Source of the DNA: Adineta steineri | Taxonomy: Eukaryota; Rotifera; Eurotatoria; Adinetida; Adinetidae | NCBI GenBank assembly: GCA_905250115.1 | Contig: CAJNOI010000192.1 | Coordinates: forward strand, 1-64,000 | Direction: 5' to 3' | Length of the DNA: 64,000 bases | Shown here: positions 37,224 to 50,019 of the stretch, in pieces | Numbering within the stretch: position 1 is the first letter of the stretch | Layout of the letters: every line of letters starts with the position of its first letter | Notes under the pieces: model-generated | Seen by the model: the letters and a program-made list of their open reading frames with translations, nothing else | Database searches by the model: none | Told to the model about the DNA's origin: nothing | Position numbers and translations under genes: made by a program

Positions 37224-37462
37224 AGAAAATATGCATATATCATAGCATAAAAAGAGTTTCTTGAGTACCTTTATTCCTTTTAATCTCGTGAGCGCCTTCG
37301 GTCGCTAATTAAAGTCCAGGTGAGTAAATCCTGCTAGTCGAATTTCGATCAAAACAGTTCATATCCGATAGGATTCGATGGAGTGGGAATCTTCTGGAAG
37401 GTCCTGAAACAACTCAAAGTATTGAAGAAGGTTTTTTATGCTATGATATACGCATATTTTCT
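37224..37462. repeat. Inverted-repeat element, 239 bp
   Basis: AGAAAATATGCATATATCAT at the left end continues for about 31 bases that recur inverted at the right end (finishing ATACGCATATTTTCT) with one mismatch. The spacer is GC-richer than its surroundings. Probably a MITE; no clear target duplication. Confidence 0.75.
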
Positions 37463-38111
37463 GTTGTAACTTTAGTAGAAGATGAGACAGCATATAAAAA
37501 CAGAGCTAGATTTTTCTAATTTCTCGTGGATTCCTCACTTTCAGTGATGATTACACTCGTGTAGTAGACCATTTTCTAAGGTGCTAAAAAGCGTCACAAT
37601 GATGAGATAACATTGAAAAAATGCTGTAATACCCTTAAAAATTATGAACTTGTAGATATTGGGAATGATATCTACGAGGGCTACAAGCTTGCTACTGCCT
37701 CAACGCAATTGCTGCGGCTGCAATTATGTTAGAACCGATATTTGATAAAATCTTCGAGTTTTCACGATAGTGACTATTTTGGACTAGAACTGTTTCTACT
37801 GATCGATGAGATTTGTTACGTGTCAGAATGCTGCAATTATGGATACTGGATTACTGTCTAAATTTCTGCCGAGAGCTTACCCTCAAAACCGTAATGGTAG
37901 CGTCACCATGGGCATTTCTAGATTCTAGCAAGGATAAGCAACGTAATGTATATCCTTATAATAGTCATACAATGGTATATTATGTTTCCATCTGAATTTA
38001 GAGAAAAAAAAGGGACAATATTTCGAATTCAAAGTAGGGGAATAGGGGAACTAAAAAATTAGTCTGTTAAATTCACTACTTCAAGCCTGTAATCCACCGC
38101 TTCCATTCATC

Positions 38112-38285
38112 TGGAGAACTAAGAGACTAAGGGTTTAGGGAGACTAAAAAGACTAGAAGGACTGAAAGAACCAGGGGGCCTGAGAAGACTACGGGGACTA
38201 AGAGGACTAGGAGGACCAAGAGGACTAGAACGGCTGAGAGGACTAAGGAGACTACGAGGCTTAGTCGACTGAGAGGACTATGAGA
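38112..38285. repeat. Degenerate short tandem repeat GACTAAGAG
   Basis: About 17-20 diverged copies of a ~9-bp purine-rich unit (GACTAAGAG, GACTAGAAG, GACTACGGG). An inverted pyrimidine-rich relative occurs at 38689-38742 on the other side of the telomere-like tract. Confidence 0.8.
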
Positions 38286-38402
38286 ATCAACGGAGACTCA
38301 TAACATTCAAAACAACAAAATAACGTCATTGATAAACATCAGGACTTTAGTAGGGAAGTACCACGCCCGAGCCTTCGAGGCTTGGTCCGGCTCGAGCTCG
38401 GA

Positions 38403-38600
38403 TGTGAGGATGGGTGTGGGTAACAATGCGAGTGAGAGTATGAGTGCAGGTACCATCCTTTTCACTCTCACTCACATTTTTATTCACACCCACACCCACA
38501 CCCACACCCACCCAAACCCTCACCCACACCCACNNNNNNNNNNCACCCAAACCCTCACCCACACCCACACCCACACCCACCCAAACCCTCTCCCACCCTA
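38403..38600. repeat. Interstitial telomere-like tract with 10-N gap
   Basis: Left: GATGGGTGTGGGTAAC and GAGTGAGAGTATGAG; right: a long run of CACACC/CACCCAAACC units, interrupted by N at 38534-38543. The unit is the complement of TGTGGG. It is the largest left/right foldback in the window together with the tract near 55 kb. The N run likely marks a collapsed or unresolved repeat. Confidence 0.85.
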
Positions 38601-38688
38601 GTTTTGACCCTAATTATGAAGAGTAGACTTTATATACACTATTCATTATCATAAAATAGCAACGAAATAATCTTAAAAGCTTCTTAGT

Positions 38689-38742
38689 GTTCTAAGTCCT
38701 CCCAGTGCCCTAAGCCCTCCTAATCTTCTTAGTCCACCCGTA
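38689..38742. repeat. Inverted counterpart of the GACTAAGAG repeat
   Basis: CTAAGTCCTCCCAG, CTAAGCCCTCC and CTTAGTCCACCC are the reverse complement type of the 9-bp unit at 38112-38285, so the telomere-like tract lies between two oppositely oriented arms. Confidence 0.65.
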
Positions 38743-39025
38743 GGACTGGAATGGTGTTGAGGGCAATAGCTGACTGAGAGTGTTTTCATTTGATGCAAAT
38801 CAAGTATTCAATTCGTGGGAAACGTAATGTTTCTTTGTCTATTCATTATGAAGAATGTTGATTTTTGTAGTTCCCCTAATACCTGCTCTAAATATATTAC
38901 GAAGGTCAATTTTTGTCCAAAATTCAATTTAAAATATAAGGGATCATATACTCATGATAGTAGAGAGAATCATTGCTAAGATATGATTTGCTGTGATAAA
39001 AAGCTCCTGACGAATTGAGAAAGCA

Positions 39026-39095
39026 GTTGTGGATGAGAGACAAATCTGTTCATCATTCTCCGACTCACAGCTACAGCCACACCCAAATCCTCGTT
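39026..39095. repeat. Decayed TGTGGG-type foldback
   Basis: Weak left arm AGTTGTGGATGAGAG and right arm CTCACAGCTACAGCCACACC ending AATCCTCG. Likely an old family copy. Confidence 0.45.
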
Positions 39096-39705
39096 GCCTT
39101 TTTGCTCCAAAATTCTTTGGCACAAGCTTGCCAGAATACATGTGGATTTTATTATGGTTAGCAGACCCATTTTATCATCGATTCACGCGCACAATTACTT
39201 AATCAGTCAGCGTGTTATAATACATGAAAATGAATATCCTCATAGGTTGTTTATACATATATATATATATCCGTAATTCATGGTATTTAATGATCTGAAA
39301 TGCTACATCGAAATACTCAAATTTCGAATCCCCATAGAGTTTCTCTTGCTGTTGAACAAAAGAAATGATTGTTATAGGCAGACATATATAAAAAAATTCG
39401 AATTTTACAATCCATTAATCTCAGAGTTAACAGAACTCTTATGTAATAACGAGAAATGTTTTCCTTTGACTGGCAATCCTATGTAATTGATTTCGAAAGA
39501 AGTTTTTCTGTTATGCAACTTTCAGTATTGCATGATACTTTTACGTAGTTAGCTTCACAAATTTTTATAATTATTCGACTATTTTGTTACTCAATCGTTC
39601 ATTAAATTTTTAGAGTAAACTATTCTTATTACTTTTGAAAGTACAAAAAACAAACACTACACTTATCAAAATATTAATTGCTCAACTTCATCTATTCTTT
39701 GAATA

Positions 39706-42700
39706 ATGAATCCCAAAGCTTTGTTTAAATGGTTTCTTCAGAAAGCATCCAATTGTAATCTCTTTCTACTCAAAGAAAACGACTATGACGATGATGATGA
39801 ACCAAAAGATCCAGCAATTGTACTTAAAAATCAAAAATATAAAACTCGATTATACATCCTCCTTCTCATGGGTACGTAGCAAACACGTTTTCGTTTTTCA
39901 AATGCGTATTACCATCGAACAGGATGTATTGGATGATAATTCATTGTCGACTTTTGATTGATTCGAATGGTCCGGCCGAGCCTTTTTTTTTCATTATACA
40001 GATGAACTTACAAAAATTCTCTATAAAACAAAATCTTTTTTTGCTTGACAGTTGATTTCTAAGCTCGATGACTCTTGATTTTTCTTTAAAGTATCTCGTT
40101 CAGCATACACATACAATTACATTAAGTCAGTGAAGAATTTCATCGATATAAGACATTACTAGTCAATCGTAGGCAATATTCAACTATGAAAATTTGAACG
40201 ATTTTTATCTTTATCTCTTCCTTATTTATTTTAGTGTCTTTCTATATTCTTTTCTATGCTACTTTGATGAAGACAGAACCTTCAACAGTTGCTGTCTCTG
40301 ATATTACACCTGTCAAATTCGATGAACTTTATTCGAAATATAATAAAACTCTTTCATGTCCATGTTCAACAATAAGCATGCCTCACAAAATTTTTGTTTC
40401 CAATACAATCAAACTTCATCCTGTTTGTAAGAGTATTTTTGTTAATCAATCATGGATTGAAGCATTATATTTATTAAATGCAAGTCAATATGGAGTTTGG
40501 GATTTTCGAACAACAGCTAGTTCTCAGGCGAGTGAATATTACTTTTCTAAAAAGAACATTGTTTTAGATCAAATCCACATTTAATTAGAGTGTTATTTTT
40601 CGATGAATTCGAGAACAACTCTTCATAGAGATTTTGTTATTCTTGTTTTGAGATTGATTTATATTCTATGAGAAGCAATAATGGTGAATAGTAAAAAAAT
40701 TTGTCTGAAGAAGATTTAAAATCAATTTTTAATGATTGACATGTATTCAATCTGAAGATGGGTGTGAATGTGAGTGTACGATTATTATAATACGTCTAGA
40801 CCACACCCACCACCTACCCATGCTCTCAAAAAATATTTTAAAATATAGTTTCGCAGAGCTCGACAGGCTCTATCAAACCATATATAAAGCGCGGAAAAAA
40901 CATTTTAGTTGATTTTTGCATTTGCTACACCTTATAATCTTTTAGATATTAACTGATTGATTTTGTTTCTATTTAGTTTGCACTTTTATCTAATTTTTGT
41001 TCAATCGCTGAAGATACAGTTTTTCATATTGAAAATGATGTTGGAAACAATGATTTTATTACCACTTATCTTCTTACTGACACACAAGTTGAACTCGAAG
41101 TGAATAGTACGATGGAATCTTCAAAAAACAGTGCATCTGCTCGAATAATTATGTTCTTGAACTATTTAAGAACAACTGTACGAGGAAACGTTTTAGTATC
41201 AGCTCTTAATACAAATCTAATAATTGGAACATCCGACCGTGCTAATAATATAGTTCGTGCAGTTGTATTCTCTGTAAAGTATTATTTAACTAGTGGAGTA
41301 ATTATGTCCTGTAATCAGGATAATCCAACTAGTGCAGCTACTCTCAATCTACTGTTAAATGATGCAATGTCAGCCTTCAGCATAGAGTTCTTTCAGTCTA
41401 TGCCAAATTCTACAATTGTCAGTGGATTCTTTGCAGGATGTACTCCTCTCGAAGCGCTTCTTCAAAGCACACTTGATTGTTTATATGAAATTGAGTGTCT
41501 GCAATTATTATCCGATTATTTTCCATTTCTCAATCATGTATGTATAACACTTTTTTAACTTTCATACATATTCATATTGTCTAGATGGACGTTAATTGGA
41601 CCGACTCTGTTCTGACTTCGAAACAACAAAATCTTTCTGTGAGCGAATATTTCAACAACCTTTTTGTTGAAGAGTGGTCGCCAAAAATAAATTATTCAAA
41701 ATATTTTAATGAATGTCATCCTTCAGTGTGTACATACACGGCAACAGGTCGAGCTGGCATCTTTTATGCAATTACTCTTTTCATTAGTCTCTATGGTGGT
41801 CTCGTGATAATACTTCGTTTGAGTGCATCATTTTTGGTAAATGCCTCATTGAAATTCAAACATCGTTCAAGAAACACAAGTATGCATTTCGATAGTTTTT
41901 TCAAATAAACTAAACAAAAGTTTCAACATAAATATAATTAATATTCAATTTTTAGGGTGTCACAAAATATGTCTACGTAAATTTTTTCGATTGATGAAAC
42001 GATTAAACTTGTTTAAGAACGTCAATCAGCGAACAGAAAACTATATCAGACAACAAAAGATTATCACACGTGTTTATTTGATTTTGCTAACAGGTACAGT
42101 ATAGATGATATGTGGATAATAACATACTGACTTTTTTTGTTTTTCTCATTAGGTTCAATTATTGTTCTGCTTCTCTTCACTTCATTGAGTACTCAAATAG
42201 ATACAGTAACAATTTCAAAGCCGTCATTGATTACGTATAAAAGTTTACAGATGTTACACTCGACTACACTCAATTGTCCTTGTTCAACCAAGGCTATGTC
42301 TTATGGTTCATTTGTTTCATTATCTCCAACATTGCATCAGGTGTGTTCAAGTGGTTTTGCTACTGATGAATGGGTTACATTATTAAAAAGAAGCACCTTT
42401 GGATATGTTCCTAATGATTGGCGTAATCGAGCTGGATCACAATTCCAATTGCTGTCTGACTTTTGTCGAGTGGCTAATAAAACGATTGATGATAGTGTTG
42501 ATCGCTTTCTAAAGAAGTTCTTTATCGCTTCAACTGTATTCAATGAAATCGATTTCGATACACAATTAAATGTAACTATCAGACAGTTTTATAATTCGAC
42601 GATTTTCGACTTCAGTCTTCAGAACAATGTTGTACGTCTTTTTTTGCAAGTCGATCAGCCTTATATGGGACCATTCAACGATGAAAATAATTATTTGCAT

Positions 42701-45700
42701 AGCAACCTAATCATAGCCGACATAGAAAATGAAAGGGATAATCAATCCTTATCACAGGTATGTTAATGTTTATTATAATAAAATATTGTCTTCCTCCTTA
42801 AAAATAGTAGTATGTTAGCAAACTTCTATTGCTTCCACAAAGAAGCTAAACAAATACAGTTATAAAAGCCAGCTTTCTTTGTTGCTACTAACAAAAACAA
42901 TTAGTACTTCGTATAATTAAAAAGTACTAGTGTCACAAGAAAAAACTGTTTGATAATCCTACATGATATATTTATAAAATAATCATTAAAACTGAGAAAA
43001 AAATGAGATAGGATTTATTTGATATTTTTTCGATACAGATATTCGAAAAAACATGTCGTCATACTTTTTCTCGTTATATGCTAATTGTTTTTTAAACATA
43101 AAACCTCCAGATAAGAGATGGAGTTAGGTAAATGCTATCCACAATTATACTTCAATAAAATCAGCATAACTGTAGAAACGATATTGAATGATGTTTTGAG
43201 CATGAACGTAGATTTTAATAAGTGACGATAACAAAACTATGAGTAGACTAAGTCATGCTAATAAAAGTCTGTCTATGAATTATTGAACGATGGGTCGATT
43301 CGACCTAGTTCATAGTAGCGTATCTGGAACAAATGCTAGAGTGAGCACAACTCCTTTCAAGCTACTTTTCGAGAGTATATTTAATTCATACCTAAAATAT
43401 TAGAATAATATGATATTAGAATATCAATAGATGATAGATTTTATACAATCTTTATTGCACTTTCCAGAAGCTGTCTCATACGGAAGGTATCAGAAACCAT
43501 TTCTTTCTTATATATTTTTTCAAAACCAATTGATAGTATAACATAAATCTTTCTTTTTGTTTCTAGGTATCATTTGTTTTACTTAAGATTTCAGAAATTA
43601 ATTCAACAGTATTCACTTGTATTTGTGCAACTGATCCTCGTTGCCAAGGTTTAAGCGCCATTTATGGTACTGATTATATTCGTGGTATCCATGTCTCTTA
43701 TATAATACCATCTTTGGTTAGAGGTTGTCTGAATAGTGATTCTCTGTTGCTCTCGACCTTACAATGTTTTTATGCAGATTCAGACTGTTTCCCAATTCTA
43801 CTGAGTTACTTAAAAAAGACCCAGTATGGCAATCAGTTAAGAATATCGTTACATCATATTAGTCCTTTAATCAATGATCCAACGCGGAGTCGTTTTCCTC
43901 CAAATACTTTAATTTCAACTATATTTAAAGAGATGATGGTGGAACAATGGAATGCATCGTGGCCATACAAGAACTTTTACAAATCATGTGCACCGATTTA
44001 TTGTACTTATTCTGAAAAAATTCGTACAAAAACTATTGCGGAAATAATAATAACATTGATGTCCGTGATTAGTGGACTTGTTGTTTCATTACGTCTTATC
44101 ACACCGTATCTTGTCCAGTTTTTCTTTTACTTATGGGCAAAGATCAGCAAAAGACAACAGAGCCAGCAACAAGACGAACAAAGTAAATATTAATCGGATG
44201 TTCATAAAAAATATTACAGACCGAATGTATTCATACAATAACGATTTTCATCAAATGTAGTTTATATAAGACGAGAAGAATGATAAGAAACATTCATGTG
44301 ATCTTAGATAATACTTCGTAAATGATAATCAAAATCAGCAACTACAATCTTTTTTAAAGATAGCTTGATAAATTCCAATGATATTTAAATATATGTCACA
44401 TCTATTCCTTAATCTTCAGCTGTATCCATGATCTAAGAATTAACAATTCAAAAAGTTCAAGAGTCATGCCACGAGAAGAAATATAGTAATTCCTGGAAAT
44501 TCAGAGGTTTTATAACTTATACTATTTAAACAAGCGTCCATATAGAGGAGTATGAAATTCATTCAAATCAAACATATATAAAATTTGATTAAATCAAAGG
44601 CAAATAGGGGTAGGACAGTTCCATATTAGTTCCGTTCTTAGGAACTGTATTAACAGTTCTTTTGAATAGAACTGAACTGAATCAACAGTTCTTTGAATAG
44701 AACTGAACTGTACCGACAAGTTCAGTTCCTTTCAAAGAACTGATATTTCAGTTCAGTTCTTTTCAGAGAACTGTTGTGAAAACTATTTTTTTGGAAATAA
44801 AAACAAATTTGAAACAAAACAGTTCTTTTAAAAGAACTGTTGAAACCGACCAGTTCCTCTGAAAGAACTGTTGATACAGTTCAGTTCCTTTCAATGAACT
44901 ATTTTGTAAAGTTTAGTTCTATTCAAAGAACTGTTAGTTCAGTTCAGTTCTATTCAAAGAACTGTTGGTTCAGTTCAGTTCCTATCAGAAGAACTGAACT
45001 GGTAGTTCTTTTGACCAGTTCATCCGAACTTGGAACTATGAACTGTCCTACCCCTAAAGGCAAACATAGTAGGCGTAAGTATTAGTTTTGGTAAAAAGTT
45101 GAAGAAGGACTCAATTTATATGCTCATCTCTAAAAGTGACACTTATCTTCCAGAGAGACAGGTCATCTTCGCCCACACTTGCATACTCTGTTTCTCATCG
45201 ACCCCCAACCACCATAAAAAATGTATAACTTTTTTTGTGTATAGTTCATGGAAACTGGTGCGATCGATTCAAAATGACTATGAGAAATGTGATCAAACTT
45301 TTGCATAGCACTGTCATCAATCTAAACATATTTTCGTTGAGTGATATTGGTAGTACTCTTGATCCGATAAAAGCTAAACGTCTTGGTCAATGGGCAACTC
45401 GTTTGTACATTGCTTTATTCATCGGTGGTCTTAGTATTCTCACTGTATATAACCTAATTCAACCACAAATGATGACGAAAACGTTTAATAAACCGCCTTT
45501 CAATGTTTACAAGAATCTGAAAAAGCTTTATGGCGACGAATTAAAATGTCCATGTTCAGTAATTGCAACGGTATATAGCCAATTTATAGAAATTGAGCCA
45601 ACATTTCATAAGGTATGATAACATAATAATGATCTGCTTAAAACGAAAGATGAGTACAAAATAATATTCATATTTTTCTCTACCATACTTTCATTAATTA

Positions 45701-48700
45701 TTTTCTAAGATCATCACATACCGTCCGAAAAATATAGTTAGTATAAGCTTTAATTCGATAATACTATTTCGGCGTAACTACTAAGAACAACACGTACTAG
45801 ACCGCTTTTCCAGAATTCTCTAGCAAAAGCAATGCTGTCGAATGATATTAATAACAAAGGCTATACTATTCTATAAGGATGAGTAAAAGTAAGTTCTTAC
45901 CCATTCACTTGCATCCTTATTTAACCATTATATCACAATCGTCATTCTATGTTTTCCAAGTGTCTTTCCCCGACCATTCTTTCCCTAACACGAATGCTAA
46001 GTCGATATCCATAATCGAACCATCTGAAGAGTAAAAAATGACTCAACTTAGACAATTAGTCAAACTAAAATCTAAATCTAAAAGCTTTTTTCAATACACA
46101 AAACACAAACGAAAAGATTTTGAGATTATATTGTACATTTATCACTAACAAAATGGTTAGAATGACGAAAAGACTTTATCATTCATTAACAAAAATGCAT
46201 AATATCTATTGAAAATAAAAGGCTGTCTATTTTATCATAGTATTGTTGTAAAAACATCGAATGTTATTTTAGAATAGCATCTATTCCTTTTTCTTGTTCT
46301 TATTATTTTAAGATCTGCTCGAGTCCATTCGCATCGGAACAATGGCGAATTAATATTACAGCTGGTCTTGCTGCTAATTTGTCTATTTATGAACGAAGAG
46401 ACTATCGTCGTTTTCTTTCTGCTCATTTACAATTTCTTCAAGGACTATGCAAACTTTCTATGAATTCAGTATACAATTCGATCAATCAATTTCGCACCTC
46501 ATTACTTGTCACTTCTGAACTTCTTTCAGAAACAAATTTTCATCAAAAACTTGAATCGTTGATGGAACAGAGTAAATCAAATGCTCCTACAACATTCCGT
46601 CATCTTCTCTTCTTAATTAGAACTATCAATCATGGAAATGCTTTCATATCAACATATGGAACAAATTTCGAATATATTGTGCCCGAAGATGCATCTATGG
46701 GATCTTATTTACCGACTCGAGCTCTAATCTATGATGATAAATGCTCCTGTGGATTATGTTCAAACTGTACAACTCAAGCAAATTTTATCACATCTAATTC
46801 TTCTGAAATAATTCCAATTCCAATTAAAGGTTTAAAAATAGGATGTACACCAAGTGAATCATTTCGTCCTTCGACTCTTGAATGTTTTTATAATCAATCA
46901 TGTATTAATCTCATTCATGAGTATACTAATTACAGCTATTCTCATGAGCCTCTCTCTATAATGAATAGTAGTTTTTTGATTAACACTACAATGGCTGAAC
47001 TTATTGGTAGACTATTCATTGAACGATGGTCAATAAAGCCGAATTATACATCTTATTTTCAGCAATGCTTACCATCATATTGTTCCTATACTAGTGTTCA
47101 AAAATTAAACTTAATTTCTATAATTACTCTTTTACTTAGTCTTCAAGGTGGTCTCACAATCATTCTTAAATGGACTTGTCCTAAAATAATTCGAATTGTA
47201 TCTAAAATATATGATTATCGGAAAAAGCGAATGAATACTATTCACCCTGGCTGTGCTCTTGAAGAAACATCTGATGATATTTCTAACACACCCGCTGATA
47301 ATGTTACTACTAATTTAGAGATAAGTTCAATGCCTGAAACGTCTCCGTATGTCTTTTTTTTTAATTTGTTTTTGACTTGTAATTCAGAATATCTTTTTAT
47401 TAGGACAATTACTGGTAGATCAGGTCGACGTACTTCCAAGGTCTTCTTTGGATGTATACTATTGACTAGTGTAATAGCAGCTTTGATTATTTTTTCATTT
47501 TATATCGTGCGACAAGGTAAGAATATAATTGTCAAAGCAAGTACAAATATTTTGACAACAGATCACAACATATCCATTCCAAAACTTCAAATGAATTGAA
47601 TTCAGAGAGACAAAGTTGATCTAGATAGTTTTCTGATGCAAGGAAAGAGAATGTAGAATATTTTTCAATTTTATTGTCGAGCAGCAATATCTTCGCTTGA
47701 ATAATTTTCTCAAACACGCTAAGACTTAGGAAAAACAGCTAGTCTACTTTGCATTGACAGGTTTGTAAGAGATAACAAAAATGAGTTCTAGGGATTGAAT
47801 TCTATTAGAAGTTCATTTTCAATGCACTGCATGGTAGTTTAATATAAGGTATGGAGTGTATCTAAAAATGATTGTGCTAGCCAACTTTGAAAAAAATGAA
47901 TCGATTTAATAATACAAACTAGGCGGCTTTTACTAAATCAGAGAAAAATAGCTAATATCTATAGTAACCAAGTATCTTTCAATATTATTTTAATACAATA
48001 TATTTATCGATGTATGTTTCGAAAAGTTTCTAATTTTGATCGTCTTACTTAAGATATAGTGTCTTTATATTGATTTTCTACAATAAGCTATTCTAGTTCT
48101 GTCAAATGAATATAAAGGATTCTTTTAAATAATCTTGATATTTAAGTGGAATCAAGTGTTTAACAGAATATTTATTAAATATGTTTTTACTAGCTTCCTC
48201 GATCAACATGACAAATGATACTAATGTGAACCCAACAACAAACACAACAATGTCAACATTTTCAAGTACAGCAAGTCAGTAACTTCAACCAAAAAATTAA
48301 TATTCACTTTTAAGATAAATTCTTATAGTTAGATTTATTCGTTGCTTAGTAATGTAACAATACCGTCTCGTACTTATTTCAGTGATTAGAGTTATTTTAA
48401 AACACTGCAGAATCATAGAATCACCTATAGAGATAGAGTATCTCGAATATCAACATTTTAGCTGATTTCGTTAAGATCAAAAAAATAGTACTATGTAACA
48501 TTTTCGCTATGCGTTCGCATCTTGATCATTATATGGCGACTCATTTCTTCAGCAAACATACTATATAAATTTGATTCATTTTCTGCGAATTTTACAAAAA
48601 TGACCTGATGAAGTGAGACTCCATTGGCCAAGATACGATGTATAGCAAAGATGTTCAATAGTGCCATGTTTTAGACCTTAACAAAAGCAACTAAAACGTT

Positions 48701-50019
48701 AATATCTGAGATACTATACATATCACTAAATAATTCAATGTTTTAAAGCTCTATCTCAAGGGATGATGATGCTTGAATATATTCCTTCATGAGTATATAA
48801 GATCTGATGTAGTTTTAGCTTGCATAAATTTCTTCTCATACACTTTTAGTTCGAGAATACGGAAGAATAATTCTTTATTTTCTTTTTATTAGCACCAATT
48901 TGCAAATCAGAATTTCGATCGATATCAATGAACACATCTTATTTTGATCTTATACGAAACGGATTTGTTTCTGCTGATTTTAACAATGATAATCGACTTG
49001 ATCTTGTGATTTATTCTGGATTGCACAGGACTGTGAATCTGCTGTTTGGAAATGGGGATGGAAATTTTGGAGCAGTAAATATTATTCCAAGGGAAGGTTT
49101 TAAAATGTTGTCTCATATTAATGCTCGTGACTTCAATAACGACAATCGGTCTGACCTCGTTTTAGCCAATAGTACCCATCTTGGTATTCTCTTAGGAAAT
49201 GGCAATGGAAATTTTGGAGCACTGAATATACAATCACTGGGAGCGAAATGCACACCAAATGAGATCACTGTAGCTGACTTCAATCATGACAAGTACTCAG
49301 ATATCGCTGTCGTTAGTATGAAAAATAATAGTATGTGTGTATTTCTTGGAACGGGTAACGGCACTTTTTCATCGCCATTGATATTCCCTACTGGACATAA
49401 TAGTCAGCCTCGATCATTAAATGTCGGTGACTTTAACAATGATGGTCACTTAGATATTGCTGTAACCAATGAAAATGCTGTGAATGTTGGTGTATTTATT
49501 GGATGTGGTAACGGAACTTTTGAAGTACAGAAACAATCGTTCACTTTTATTGGTTCTGATCCAACTAATCTAGCAGTCGGTGATTTTGATAGTGACACTC
49601 ATCCAGATATTGTTACCTCCAATGATAATGAGAACATTATTTGTATTTTATCTGGATATAGTAATGGGATTTTTGATGTCAGACAAAAGTTTTTTATAAA
49701 ATCTGTTTCGACAACACCTTCGGTTGCTGTTGGTGACTTTAACTGTGATGGACATTTAGACATCGCTATTGGAACGACTGGTCCATATGGCATAGATGTG
49801 CTACTCGGGTATGGAGATGGTCATTTTGATACACAAACAATATTTTCGACTGAAGTGTTTGAAACAGACATTATGATCGTTGTTCATGATTTTAATGGTG
49901 ATACTTATCAAGATATAATCGCTATAGATGTTGGCTTCAATACTATAGATATTCTTTTAAACATATGTGAATGTTGCACGCGTGAAATTCTCAAGAAAAG
50001 TAACTCCAGTCTTCAATAA
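39706..50019 (+). CDS. Three-module two-TM protein with seventh TM and FG-GAP propeller
   Basis: Twelve exons: 39706-39871, 40235-40527, 40977-41537, 41585-41879, 41956-42093, 42153-42757, 43567-44182, 45245-45612, 46313-47346, 47404-47516, 48194-48274, 48893-50019. They sum to 5397 nt, 1798 residues, with every phase consistent. Three modules (~1-438, 439-891, 892-1350) each have TM1, a glycosylated ectodomain (CPCS motif, a paired Cys in STL(E/Q/D)C, C.P..C.Y) and TM2 with a GGL-like motif (SGL in module 2). A seventh TM (FFGCILLTSVIAALIIFSFYIV) and a Thr/Ser/Asn linker lead to an FG-GAP propeller (~1425-1798) with DFNNDNRLDL-type calcium loops. The phase count predicts an extracellular propeller. 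Module boundaries fall at phase-1 introns. One intron (40528-40976) starts with GC; another (47347-47403) is 57 nt and in frame. No known family recognised; two-TM topology recalls DEG/ENaC or P2X subunits. Confidence 0.85.
40757..40829. repeat. TGTGGG foldback inside an intron
   Basis: GATGGGTGTGAATGTGAGTG on the left, CCACACCCACCACCTACCC on the right. It lies within the GC-AG intron of the surrounding gene, the only intronic family member seen. Confidence 0.75.
44605..45056. mobile_element. hAT-type MITE built of AGTTCTTT palindromes, exact 8-bp TSD
   Basis: A 452-bp element starting TAGGGGTAGGACAGTTC and ending GAACTGTCCTACCCCTA (17-bp perfect inverted termini), flanked by AAGGCAAA on both sides (44597-44604 and 45057-45064). 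The interior consists of about a dozen near-palindromes of the form CAGTTC-TTTTC-AAAGAACTG. It sits in the intron between modules two and three of the FG-GAP gene. No coding capacity. Confidence 0.92.

Larger units (their letters stand above)
35380..39705. other. Gene-free repeat-rich interval
   Basis: Over 4.3 kb with no supported exon. Contents: degenerate TGTGGG foldbacks (35575, 36095, 39026), a 42-bp tandem repeat (36478), an inverted-repeat element (37224), a 9-bp degenerate repeat (38112) with an inverted counterpart (38689), and a TGTGGG tract with 10 N (38403-38600). Open frames here arise from the repeats themselves. Confidence 0.6.

Noticed and set aside
38329-38626. Open frames with His/Pro/Thr-rich or Gly/Val-rich repeats
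   Set aside because: They are direct translations of the TGTGGG tract and cross a run of N.
44840-45085. Ser/Phe-rich open frame
   Set aside because: Falls within the AGTTCTTT-palindrome MITE and reads its repeats.
45874-45920. Possible further foldback (ATAAGGATG ... CATCCTTAT)
   Set aside because: Ends pair but the G-rich core is missing; too weak to assign to the TGTGGG family.
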